Origin: Nitrospirota bacterium
GTDB lineage: Bacteria > Nitrospirota > Thermodesulfovibrionia > Thermodesulfovibrionales > UBA1546
Direction of reading: 5' to 3'
DNA length: 13,758 nt
Assembly: GCA_004298625.1 (NCBI GenBank)
Contig: SCSY01000296.1
Location: 1 to 13,758, forward strand
Shown: piece by piece, positions 5,542 to 11,934 of the stretch
Position numbering within the stretch: position 1 is the stretch's first letter
Layout of the letters: every line of letters begins with the position of its first letter
Made by a program: the position numbers and the translations under genes
Notes under the pieces: generated by a model
The model's database searches: none
What the model saw: the letters and a program-made list of their open reading frames with translations, nothing else
Told to the model about the DNA's origin: nothing

Positions 5542-6401
5542 TGCAGAATCCCTCTTATTTTGCTATTTTGCCGGCGGATGTGAGATATGACGCAGAGCTT
5601 ACGCCGCTGGAAAAGATTTTATATGCGGAGATCAGCGCGCTCACGAATGAGCGGGGATATTGCTGGGCAGGGAATCAGTATTTCGCCCGGCTGTACGGAA
5701 AAAACGAAAACTACATTAGCAGTGTAATTAACAGGCTCGGGAAGAAGGGGTATATTAACATCGAAACGGAAAAAGGCGGCAAAAAAGCGGGCAGTGAACG
5801 GGTGCTTTCTCTGCCTAAAAAATATACGATTCCGCCGCACCCGACATCAGAAAAACCTGAAGTCGCTAAGAAAAATCTTATAGCGACATCAGAAAAACCT
5901 GAAGTCGATACCTTATATAAATTTAATAATATTAAGAAAAAGAATTGTTCATTTCTGCAAAATGAACCTCTTGTGCACTTCAGCGAAATCTGGAAGAAAT
6001 ATCCTCTAAGAACAAGCCGAAAGGAAGCCTTTAAGTATTTTAAAAACTCAGTTAAGAATGACCAGGACTGGCAAGACATCCAGAAGGCCCTCTCTAATTA
6101 CATCAAACATCTTTCCCAGCCAAGCAACAAGTGGAAACAGCCGCAGGCAGGGAAGACCTGGTTTAACAATTGGCATGATTGGGTGGAATGGCAGGAGCCG
6201 ATGCTTGCAGAGGAGAAGCAAAAGCTTGAGGAGCGCATCACATGGCTTAGAAAGGCAATTGCAAACAGGCTGAACCTGATTCAGCAATACACAGACAACG
6301 GGGACACAGAGAACATCGTTGAGTTTCAGGATGAAGTTGAGAAGTTTAAGACAGAGAAAAAACAACTGGAGGAGAAACTGTCATGTGGACGCGGGCAATA
6401 G
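5541..6401 (+). CDS. Phage replication initiator, HTH_36-type, 286 aa
   Basis: ATG 5541 overlaps the preceding TGA and has GGGAGG upstream; a TTG three bases earlier has no spacing. Residues 1-95 match the winged-helix HTH_36 domain of phage/plasmid initiators: a YFAILPADVRYD opening, ALTNERGYCWAGN, then YFARLYGKNENYISSVINRL and GYI. Residues 100-125 contain a doubled TSEKPEV at a 14-residue interval, caused by two exact 24-base DNA repeats. Residues 146-217 (IWKKYPLRTSRKEAFKYF ... GKTWFNNWHDWVEW) match the C-terminal module of phage O-like/DnaD-like proteins thought to contact helicase loader or helicase. Residues 222-280 are a coiled coil. The probable role is recognising the origin inside its own gene. 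No helicase or loader gene is in the window, so host factors may be recruited. Confidence 0.8.
   Translation: MQNPSYFAILPADVRYDAELTPLEKILYAEISALTNERGYCWAGNQYFARLYGKNENYISSVINRLGKKGYINIETEKGGKKAGSERVLSLPKKYTIPPHPTSEKPEVAKKNLIATSEKPEVDTLYKFNNIKKKNCSFLQNEPLVHFSEIWKKYPLRTSRKEAFKYFKNSVKNDQDWQDIQKALSNYIKHLSQPSNKWKQPQAGKTWFNNWHDWVEWQEPMLAEEKQKLEERITWLRKAIANRLNLIQQYTDNGDTENIVEFQDEVEKFKTEKKQLEEKLSCGRGQ
5842..5950. other. Candidate replication origin: palindromic iterons plus AT-rich tract
   Basis: Two identical 24-base repeats (5842-5865 and 5884-5907) begin 42 bases apart. Each is itself a near-perfect palindrome, CGACATCAG...CTGAAGTCG, with one mismatch. Midway (5867-5880) is a smaller hairpin, TAAGA AAAA TCTTA, giving centres at about 5853.5, 5873.5 and 5895.5, roughly two helical turns apart. 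A very AT-rich stretch follows at once (5908-5945). Iterons plus AT-rich DNA inside the initiator gene is the layout of the lambda O-gene origin. Assigned by analogy. Confidence 0.6.
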
Positions 6402-6688
6402 AGATAGCAGAGGAGAACTTCAGCAAGGTTAAATCAGGCTTTGAACTTATCGAGCTCATCCGGCAGGAGTTTGCCGGAGAGGAGATGCGGGTTCCCTCTA
6501 AGTTGCCAGTAACTTACATCGTGCCGATTGTGCACAGAGAATTAAAAAACTCTAACTATGAAGCTATAGCAGAAAAATATAACCTGTCGGTTAAAACGGT
6601 GCGTCGTTACGAGAGTTGGACACTTGAAGGCGGCAAGCTTATATCCCCGGATGGAAAGACATATTTTCTCAACGAAGCCCCTATCTAA
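6383..6688 (+). CDS. Mor/C-family transcriptional activator-like protein, 101 aa
   Basis: ATG 6383 follows CTGGAGGAG and overlaps the initiator gene by 19 bases. The pattern ELIELIRQEFAGEEMRVPS, then a helix and NYEAIAEKYNLSVKTVRRY fits the Mor/C family of phage Mu (dimerisation segment with a gG.r.P strand, then a C-terminal helix-turn-helix), although the usual YIP is VPS here. In Mu these dimeric proteins bind a dyad and recruit RNA polymerase to middle or late promoters lacking a -35. Here it is the last gene before the structural operon, with a perfect dyad and a -10 box just downstream, so control of late genes is likely (inference). A small terminase with a helix-turn-helix is the main alternative. 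Confidence 0.62.
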   Translation: MWTRAIEIAEENFSKVKSGFELIELIRQEFAGEEMRVPSKLPVTYIVPIVHRELKNSNYEAIAEKYNLSVKTVRRYESWTLEGGKLISPDGKTYFLNEAPI

Positions 6689-6693
6689 AAAAA

Positions 6694-6717
6694 GGACAAA
6701 TTACCCCTGATTTGTCC
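6694..6717. promoter_or_regulatory. Perfect 8+8 dyad, candidate activator operator
   Basis: GGACAAAT (6694-6701) and ATTTGTCC (6710-6717) are exact inverted repeats separated by eight bases. The site is five bases beyond the Mor-like stop and about 15 bases upstream of a TATACT box. On the minus strand the dyad is followed by seven T, so it could instead be a terminator for leftward transcription or part of a REP-like element. Confidence 0.5.
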
Positions 6718-6730
6718 CTTGACTTCGCTT

Positions 6731-6743
6731 TATACTCTCCTCA
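6731..6743 (+). promoter_or_regulatory. Candidate late promoter -10 (TATACT)
   Basis: TATACT at 6731-6736 matches the sigma-70 -10 at five of six positions. The -35 position (about 6708-6713, TGATTT) is poor and falls within the right arm of the dyad. This layout, a good -10 with no -35 and an upstream dyad centred near -37, is what an activator-dependent phage promoter would show. The TTGACT at 6719 is too close to serve as its -35. Confidence 0.4.
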
Positions 6744-6881
6744 ATGAAGCATCTGATTGACAACAAACTTACCACCCCTGCCCCTCCTAAAATAGGCGGG
6801 GAGCTAAATTCTACAAGCGAAAAAAACAAAGAAATAACAAAGCCTGCTTTCATAGGGGAAAAGGAGAATTTCCTTGGCTAA
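6744..6881 (+). CDS. Repeat-containing micro-ORF, 45 aa (doubtful)
   Basis: An ATG directly after the predicted transcription start opens a 45-codon frame. It runs through repeat copy 4 in the usual frame (TTPAPPKIGGE) and overlaps the next gene's start by eight bases. There is no ribosome site, so it would need leaderless initiation; otherwise it is just an untranslated leader. The product would be polar and disordered. Confidence 0.25.
   Translation: MKHLIDNKLTTPAPPKIGGELNSTSEKNKEITKPAFIGEKENFLG
6771..6804. repeat. Palindromic repeat copy 4, in the late leader
   Basis: The arms CCCCTCCT (6781-6788) and AGGCGGGG (6794-6801) have one mismatch. The left flank ACCACCCCTG is identical to that of copy 3. 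It sits between the candidate late promoter and the first late gene, in the same orientation as the others. Confidence 0.82.
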
Positions 6882-7215
6882 TCCACATCCAAAAGCAGGG
6901 CCCGGAAGGCCGAAGGGCTGTGGCAACAAAACCCCTATCCTGCTGCAGGAGCTTGAGAGTGTAATTTTCGAACTCTCGAAGGAAGAGAGAATCAGACGGC
7001 TCCGTGACTATCGTGATTTCCCTGCTGACAAATACAAAATCACAGGCAAAAAGGGCAAGGAAGAGGAGCGCGTTGTCTATAAGAATTTCGTGACGATGCA
7101 CATGACGGTTGCTAAGAAGCAGGAAGAAAGCGGGCAGGCGGATCTGTTTGATTACGACGAAGAGGCTCAGATGTGTGCGAAAGCCGAGGCTGAAGCCCAT
7201 GAGAGGATGAATTGA
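6874..7215 (+). CDS. Hypothetical protein with AT-hook-like N-terminus, 113 aa
   Basis: TTG 6874 has AAGGAG (6861-6866) at good spacing and is the only supported start. Residues 9-15 (GPGRPKG) form an AT-hook-like basic motif seen at the start of many small phage proteins, including some small terminase subunits. The rest is charged and helical, with an acidic C-terminus (DLFDYDEEAQ). It lies just before the portal gene, with a TTGA overlap at 7212-7215. A small terminase role is possible from position but has no direct motif support, and no large terminase follows. A DNA-binding late-operon protein is the safer statement. Confidence 0.6.
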   Translation: MANPHPKAGPGRPKGCGNKTPILLQELESVIFELSKEERIRRLRDYRDFPADKYKITGKKGKEEERVVYKNFVTMHMTVAKKQEESGQADLFDYDEEAQMCAKAEAEAHERMN

Positions 7216-8849
7216 CCGGCGCAGAACATGCAAAGAGACTTAACGCCCTAAAGCAGCGTAGGCAGTTTATCGAGTCTTATTGGAAAGACACGTTTGACAA
7301 TACATTCCCGATTCGCGGCTCAAAGATTGGGGTTGATACGCTTGATGTTGTGGGCGATTCGAAGTCAAAGGCAGCGAGGATTTACGACGGCACGCTCAGG
7401 AATTCCGTGCGCGGGATGGCTGCTGCGCTCATCTGGGGCCTGACTCCGGCAAATGCGCTCTGGTTTGAATACGAGGCTGAGGACGTGAAAGGCCAGGCTG
7501 AAAAGAAGTGGCTTGAAGAGGCATCGAGGACTATCTGGACTAACATTCATCAATCTGGCTGGGATGTTGCCGCAGTGGAGTTCGCTATTGATTATATCTG
7601 CGCGATGGGTGTGGTATTTATCACCGAGGCGCATGAAGACAGTAATAACATTTATCAGTTCGAGACCTGGCCGGTTCATTCCAGCTATTACGCTGCATCG
7701 AAACGCGGCGGGATGATCGACACGGTGTATCGCAGGTACACACTTTCTGCAGAGCAGGCGGTGAGTGATTTCACCGATAAGCGTTATCCGCTCAGCGAAG
7801 CAATCAGGAAGGACGCTGAGAACAAGCCCGATGAGCTGCATGAGTTCTGGCACGCTATCTATCCAAGAAAGAAAAAGAAAGCCGCTGAGTTGCCGATTGC
7901 ATCTGAGCATGTCGAGGCGAAAACTAAGAAGCTTGTGCGTGTATCAGGTTATCATGAGCAGCCTTTTTCGGTAGGCCGCTCTGTGTTAGTGCCTGATTCT
8001 GTATATTCGACAGGCGTTGCGGATGATGCGCTGCCGGACCATAAAACGCTGAATGAGCTTGTGAAGTATGTGCTGATGAATGCGGACATGGCGATTGCAG
8101 GCATGTGGGGCGCGGTTGATGACGGCGTATTGAATCCTAAAACTGTGACTATCGGGCCGAGGAAGCTGGTTGTTATGCAGAGCAAGGATTCTATGTTTCC
8201 GCTTTCACCCGGTGGAAAATTTGACCTGGGGTTTATGCTCAAAAAAGATTTACAGGGCGGAATCCGCGAGGCGCTGCTAACAGATGAATTTCATCCAGGC
8301 AACGAAGGCCCTGAGATGACCGCATATGAAATAGCTCGCAGGGAAGAGAAGATTGCAAAGCTGCTCTCTCCAATTCTTGGCAGGCTACAGAGTGAGCATC
8401 TCCCGACTGTGCTTAGAAGATGCGCGGGGATAGCTATGAGGGTCGGCAGGCGCGGTGTGGCAGGCGAGATGCCTATTATCCCTGATATGCCTGAGGGGTT
8501 GAAGGGTAGAGTAAACAAAATCAACTACAAATCTCCTTTTGCGAAGGCGCAGAAGGCTGCTGATATTATGGCGATTGAAAGGTTTGAGAGTGGGTTTGCG
8601 AATCTTGCCAAGAGCGGCCTTACACAGGTTGTGGATATCTATGACGTTGAGGAAGCACAGAGAGAAAAAGCGCAGCTTCTTGGTGTGCCTCAGAGATTAC
8701 TGCGAGACGAAACAAGTGTGAAAAAAATCCGGCAAGACAGGGCTGCGGCAATTCACGCTCAGCAGCAACAGGAACGGGAAGCAAGCATGAAGGAAAAGAT
8801 TGTGCCTGAAATGACAAAGGGCATGATGAAAGGACAGGCAGCAGCATGA
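7212..8849 (+). CDS. Podovirus portal / head-to-tail connector protein, 545 aa
   Basis: TTG 7212 overlaps the previous stop (TTGA) and has GAGAGG upstream. The protein matches the bacteriophage head-to-tail connecting family (PF12236, T7 gp8-like) along its length. Landmarks are the N-terminal ARIYDGTLRNSVRGMAAAL / GLTPANALWFEY block (about 55-88), the AIDYICAMGVVFITE block (about 125-139), the middle ETWPVHSSYYA, and a C-terminal GPEMTAYEIARREEK (about 363-377) with GRLQSEHLPTVLRR. Its length nearly equals T7 gp8 (536 residues). It forms the dodecameric ring at one capsid vertex through which DNA enters and leaves. It heads the structural gene set and is coupled by ATGA to the next gene. The Gln/Ala-rich C-terminal tail is probably flexible. 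Confidence 0.9.
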   Translation: MTGAEHAKRLNALKQRRQFIESYWKDTFDNTFPIRGSKIGVDTLDVVGDSKSKAARIYDGTLRNSVRGMAAALIWGLTPANALWFEYEAEDVKGQAEKKWLEEASRTIWTNIHQSGWDVAAVEFAIDYICAMGVVFITEAHEDSNNIYQFETWPVHSSYYAASKRGGMIDTVYRRYTLSAEQAVSDFTDKRYPLSEAIRKDAENKPDELHEFWHAIYPRKKKKAAELPIASEHVEAKTKKLVRVSGYHEQPFSVGRSVLVPDSVYSTGVADDALPDHKTLNELVKYVLMNADMAIAGMWGAVDDGVLNPKTVTIGPRKLVVMQSKDSMFPLSPGGKFDLGFMLKKDLQGGIREALLTDEFHPGNEGPEMTAYEIARREEKIAKLLSPILGRLQSEHLPTVLRRCAGIAMRVGRRGVAGEMPIIPDMPEGLKGRVNKINYKSPFAKAQKAADIMAIERFESGFANLAKSGLTQVVDIYDVEEAQREKAQLLGVPQRLLRDETSVKKIRQDRAAAIHAQQQQEREASMKEKIVPEMTKGMMKGQAAA

Positions 8850-9097
8850 GCGAAAAAGTGTCCAAGAGGCAGAGTGCCATAGCGCAAGAGAAAAAAGTCG
8901 ATGTGCTATCGAAATTATACTCCGATTTATTTCAGACGAATCCTGCGGGACAGAAAGTGTTTGAGGATTTGCATGCGCGGTTTTACGGTAGGCCGTCTGT
9001 GATTCCTGGAGAGCCGGAACACATGACGTTTGTGCGGGAAGGCGAGAGGAATGTGCTTTTATATATTTTACAACGATGCGCTGATGCGCAGCAATAG
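8846..9097 (+). CDS. Bbp19-like phage protein, 83 aa
   Basis: The ATGA overlap with the portal stop sets the start. The pattern LYSDLFQTNPAGQKVFEDL...ARFYGRPS...MTFVREGERNVLLYIL fits the small Bbp19-like family named after Bordetella phage BPP-1 (F.tp.G..vl.dL...f....f..EG.r.vvl.I). Members lie next to portal and scaffold genes in podoviruses; their exact role is not established. The protein is mostly helical with no catalytic residues. Position supports a head or neck accessory function. Confidence 0.7.
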   Translation: MSEKVSKRQSAIAQEKKVDVLSKLYSDLFQTNPAGQKVFEDLHARFYGRPSVIPGEPEHMTFVREGERNVLLYILQRCADAQQ

Positions 9098-9112
9098 CGC
9101 AAGGAGGATTTT

Positions 9113-9388
9113 ATGCCGAGTGTTTTAACAAAGGACGGATGGATGGTTTTTGCGACGCAGGATGAGGCAGATGAATTCAGAAAGAAAACGGAGGAAGCCG
9201 CTGCCGAAAGCAAGGAGGCGGTAGTTGAGATGGGCGAGACTGTCGGGCTTGTTGCAGATGAGGCTGACGCACCAATGGAGCCGGGTCTTTTGCCAGAACA
9301 GGGCGAAGAGAAGAAACTTGAGGCAGAGGATGAAAGCCCGTCAGGGTTTATGAAGAGTTTGAAAAAGAAAATTGGGAGGAAAAATTAA
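9113..9388 (+). CDS. Small acidic hypothetical protein, 91 aa
   Basis: AAGGAGG (9101-9107) precedes ATG 9113 at good spacing. The product is strongly acidic in the middle (Glu/Ala rich, residues 25-80) and ends in a short basic, amphipathic tail (FMKSLKKKIGRKN). No family is recognised. It lies between the Bbp19-like and scaffold genes, a place where podoviruses often carry small head-assembly factors. The acidic body with a basic tail resembles scaffold-type proteins in composition only. Its stop is five bases before the next start. Confidence 0.6.
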   Translation: MPSVLTKDGWMVFATQDEADEFRKKTEEAAAESKEAVVEMGETVGLVADEADAPMEPGLLPEQGEEKKLEAEDESPSGFMKSLKKKIGRKN

Positions 9389-9392
9389 TTTT

Positions 9393-10277
9393 ATGCCGGA
9401 ACCAGGACAGGCAGCAGCAGTACAACAGAATCAGCAGGGGGGAGCGCAGGGCGGCAATGGAGATGTAAATCAGAATCTTCTTGGCGCAGCAGGGAATGAT
9501 ACTGAGATACCTGAGAAGTTTTATCAGCCGGAGTTTGTTGAGGTTGATAAGGACGGGAAAAAAGAGAAAGTAAATTTTGATTTTGACGGGATGAAGATTC
9601 CTGAAAAGATGATTGTAAAGAATGAGGACGGTTCGGTTAACCACGAAAAGACCGCAAAGAGGATCCTCGCATCAACTAAGAAGGCGGTTTCGTCTTATTC
9701 TGCGCTTGAAAAGCGTTTAGGTTCGCACGAAGCTCCGCCTGAAAAAGAGGACGGATATAAACTCGACTACGCAAAGATTCCTGAGAACATGCGCCCAACG
9801 CCTGAGAGTGAAAAGTCATTCCTCAAATATTTTCACGGCCACGGATTAAACAACAAACAAGCGCAGGCGATGATGGACAAATACGCGGAGCTTCTTTTGT
9901 CTGGTGTGGAAATCCAGAACCGCACAGTCCCTGAGGTTGAAGGAGAGTTACAGAAAGCATGGGGAGATAAGTTTGAGGGTAATGTTGGAGCAGCCCGTGT
10001 TGCAATCAACACGCTTTTGGAAGATGAAGACAAGGGCGATATCGGAAAGATAGGGTTTGACCTTAAGACGACTTATAGGATGCTGATGAAGGTTCTTGCA
10101 AAAGTCGGCGCAGACCTTCAAGAAGACAATCCGCCGGCAGGAGATGCAGCAGGCGCAGAAGCAATAGACACATTACAGAAGTCTGAGGCGTACTGGAACC
10201 CGAAACACGCGGAGCACGCTGCAACAGTGAGGAAGGTGCAGGAGTTTTATAAGAAGAAATATCCTGAGAAGGGATAA
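9393..10277 (+). CDS. Capsid assembly scaffolding protein, 294 aa
   Basis: ATG 9393 follows GGGAGG (9374-9379) at a long spacing; an in-frame TTG at 9372 would lie within that site, so the ATG is preferred. The protein has a disordered Gln/Gly/Ala-rich N-terminus (1-35), then charged helical segments. The block HGLNNKQAQAMMDKYAELL / ELQKAWGDKFEGNVGAARVAIN is typical of podovirus scaffolds, and it ends in a very basic helix (VRKVQEFYKKKYPEKG), the usual coat-binding end. Length is close to T7 gp9 (307 residues). The position between portal and capsid supports the call. It should guide coat assembly and leave the mature head. Confidence 0.82.
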   Translation: MPEPGQAAAVQQNQQGGAQGGNGDVNQNLLGAAGNDTEIPEKFYQPEFVEVDKDGKKEKVNFDFDGMKIPEKMIVKNEDGSVNHEKTAKRILASTKKAVSSYSALEKRLGSHEAPPEKEDGYKLDYAKIPENMRPTPESEKSFLKYFHGHGLNNKQAQAMMDKYAELLLSGVEIQNRTVPEVEGELQKAWGDKFEGNVGAARVAINTLLEDEDKGDIGKIGFDLKTTYRMLMKVLAKVGADLQEDNPPAGDAAGAEAIDTLQKSEAYWNPKHAEHAATVRKVQEFYKKKYPEKG

Positions 10278-10455
10278 TCCCGATAAAACGGGACCTCTGA
10301 GACAGGAATTTTTATAGACAGTAAATCCTCCATAGCTTTAGCGACGGAGGAAGCAGGCCCACTAAGGAGTGGAGAACTCGCAAGAGCCCGCAGACGAAGT
10401 GGATAACCTCAAAAAGGCAGCAGATGTAAAAAAAACTTTTTGAAGGAGGTTATTC
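10278..10455 (+). promoter_or_regulatory. Structured untranslated leader of the major capsid gene
   Basis: No ORF is supported here. Hairpins in order: TCCCG/CGGGA (10278-10293), TCCTCC/GGAGGA (10326-10351), CCACT AAGG AGTGG (10359-10372) and CTC GCAA GAG with a GNRA tetraloop (10377-10386). GGATAACCTC (10401-10410) can pair with GAGGTTATTC (10446-10455), ten pairs including one G-U, covering the ribosome site AAGGAGG up to the start codon. AAAAAG (10411-10416) with CTTTTT (10436-10441) extends that stem past a 4-base bulge. CCACT can alternatively pair with AGTGG at 10398-10402, competing with the blocking stem. Confidence 0.55.
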
Positions 10456-11334
10456 ATGCCAGAAGTTGACAAAGCTTTAGCTCAGCAGTTCAGTTCCAAT
10501 TTTCAGATTCTCTCGCAGCAGAAGGAATCACGCCTTGAATCAACAGTAACTGTGAAGTCTGGAATCGTTGGTGTGAGTCACAGGGTTGATTCAGTCGGAA
10601 AAAACGAGGCGGAGGACGTGATTGTCCGCGGAACCCCGCTTGGTTCGAAGGAACTCCCGCATCAGGGCAGATACATAGACCTCACAGACTCGGAATGGTG
10701 GGCGCATGTGTATCAGCACGATGCACAGAAGATGCTTGCAGATCCGAAGTCGGCGTATCTGATGGCGGGCGTGGCATCTCAAAACAGAAAGAAGGATGCG
10801 AGGATTATCGCGGCGCTGGGCGGAAGCGCAAGACAGGTGAAGTCAGACGGAACATCTGAGAACATTGCGCTGCCGGCAGGACAGAAAATTGCAGCTGGCG
10901 CGACAGGACTCACACGCACAAAGATTGTCTCTGCGCTTGAGATTCTCGGGCTTGCGGATGCGATTGAAGATGATGATCTGTCCAATCTCATCACGCTTGT
11001 TGTGACGCAGAGACAGATATCGGACATCCTGAATGATGACAAGATGACAAGCGCAGATTACAACGCTGTGCGGTTGCTGATGGATGCGAAGATTGACGTG
11101 TTCATGGGATGCAAGTGGAAAAAGACGAATCTGCTGTCAAAGGTAGGCACAACCAGATACTGCTATATGTATGTCAAGGACGGCGTGCATCTGGGAATCG
11201 GACAGGAAATCAAGTCAACAATCACTGAGCGCTCAGACCTGCACGGCCAGCCGTGGCAGCCGTATAACTGGATGTCCACAGGCGCAGTGAGAAACGAAGA
11301 GGCGAAGGTTGTTGAAATCGCATGTATAGAATAG
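10456..11334 (+). CDS. Major capsid protein, 292 aa
   Basis: AAGGAGG (10443-10449) is six bases before the ATG. The sequence matches the Phage_capsid_2-type coat proteins of podoviruses (PF19821, recalled): an N-terminal helix with QQFSSNFQILSQQKESRL, a beta region, the signature YIDLTDSEWWAHVY at about residues 73-86, then DPKSAYLMAGVASQNRKKDARIIAALGG. The rest alternates helices and strands as expected of the HK97 fold. It is shorter than T7 gp10A (345 residues). The position after the scaffold gene agrees. It should be the most abundant virion protein. It has a long structured leader, unlike its neighbours, which suggests its expression is set separately. Confidence 0.88.
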   Translation: MPEVDKALAQQFSSNFQILSQQKESRLESTVTVKSGIVGVSHRVDSVGKNEAEDVIVRGTPLGSKELPHQGRYIDLTDSEWWAHVYQHDAQKMLADPKSAYLMAGVASQNRKKDARIIAALGGSARQVKSDGTSENIALPAGQKIAAGATGLTRTKIVSALEILGLADAIEDDDLSNLITLVVTQRQISDILNDDKMTSADYNAVRLLMDAKIDVFMGCKWKKTNLLSKVGTTRYCYMYVKDGVHLGIGQEIKSTITERSDLHGQPWQPYNWMSTGAVRNEEAKVVEIACIE

Positions 11335-11367
11335 TCATAAAAATAATTTGAAAGGAGGAAATGAAAT

Positions 11368-11880
11368 ATGGCAGTTGTAAATACAAAAGCAACCGCAATT
11401 ACAAATGCGGACGCAAAGCCGCCCGTGAAGAGCAGCAAAGACATTATGAACGGCATGCTCAAAGAGTGCGTGGGAACTGCTGAAGTAGCCAATGGCGATT
11501 CTATAGGCTCTACTTACCGCTTGTGCAGGGTGAGAAGCAGCGAGAGGATAAGTCAGGTGCTGCTGTCCTGCGATGCAATTACGACATGCGCGGGCGACGT
11601 CGGCATTTACCAGACGAATGATAACGGGGGCGCTGTTGTGGATGCGGACTTTTTTGCATCAGCGCTTTCGCTGGCTGCAGCTCTGGTGAACTCCGACGTT
11701 ACGCATGAGGCTGATGCTGCTGATGCAGGCGCGGGGTTTGGTCTGGCTGACGTGGAGAAACCGCTTTGGCAGGCTCTTGGCCTGGCCGCAGACCCTGTGA
11801 GAGATTACGACATTGTTGTGACGCTCACGGCCGCAGCCGCCTCAGCAGGCACAATCGCCGGAAAGGTTAAGTACGTATAG
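11368..11880 (+). CDS. Putative head-associated structural protein, 170 aa
   Basis: AAAGGAGG (11351-11358) precedes ATG 11368; a closer ATG at 11361 is in another frame. The protein is rich in Ala, Val, Thr and Asp, with beta-type segments: GDSIGSTYRLCRVRSSERISQVLLSCD, then DVGIYQTNDNGGAVVDADFFASALSL, and a C-terminal VVTLTAAAASAGTIAGKVKYV. I recall similar proteins directly after the capsid gene in podovirus-like prophages, where a decoration or minor head role is suspected. No enzyme motif or Cys pair with metal spacing. The function is inferred from position only. Confidence 0.65.
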   Translation: MAVVNTKATAITNADAKPPVKSSKDIMNGMLKECVGTAEVANGDSIGSTYRLCRVRSSERISQVLLSCDAITTCAGDVGIYQTNDNGGAVVDADFFASALSLAAALVNSDVTHEADAADAGAGFGLADVEKPLWQALGLAADPVRDYDIVVTLTAAAASAGTIAGKVKYV

Positions 11881-11887
11881 TTGTCTA

Positions 11888-11934
11888 AATCCTACCCTTC
11901 CCCTCTGAACTCAGGGGGGAAGGGAGGTGTAACC
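11888..11934. repeat. Palindromic repeat copy 5 (divergent), intergenic hairpin
   Basis: CCCTTCCCC T CTGA (11895-11908) pairs with TCAG G GGGGAAGGG (11911-11924), 13 Watson-Crick pairs plus one T-G. There is no T-run after it, so it is not a standard terminator. The CCCC/GGGG core and orientation relate it to the other copies, but the flanks differ. It may stabilise or separate transcripts of the capsid-side and tail-side genes. Confidence 0.7.

Noticed and set aside
6694..6717. Dyad read as a rho-independent terminator of the Mor-like gene
   Set aside because: On the plus strand the stem is AT-rich and is followed by CTTGAC rather than a T-run. Only the minus-strand reading has T after it, and no minus-strand gene is supported.
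6719..6736. TTGACT...TATACT read as a complete sigma-70 promoter
   Set aside because: The spacer is only six bases, too short for a -35/-10 pair; only the TATACT was kept as a candidate -10.
7365..7910. 181-codon minus-strand frame inside the portal gene
   Set aside because: The portal protein is clearly recognised on the plus strand; the antisense frame has no family resemblance.
8539..8721. Arg/Leu-rich plus-strand frame inside the portal gene
   Set aside because: It is a shifted reading of the portal coding sequence with no start signal.
11895..11924. Strong hairpin read as a terminator after the post-capsid gene
   Set aside because: No T-run follows on either side, and the core resembles the dispersed palindromic repeat.
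1255..11934. CRISPR-like array from the repeated CCCCTCC/GGAGGGG units
   Set aside because: The copies are hundreds to thousands of bases apart, vary in sequence and lie inside genes. There is no regular spacer and no cas gene.
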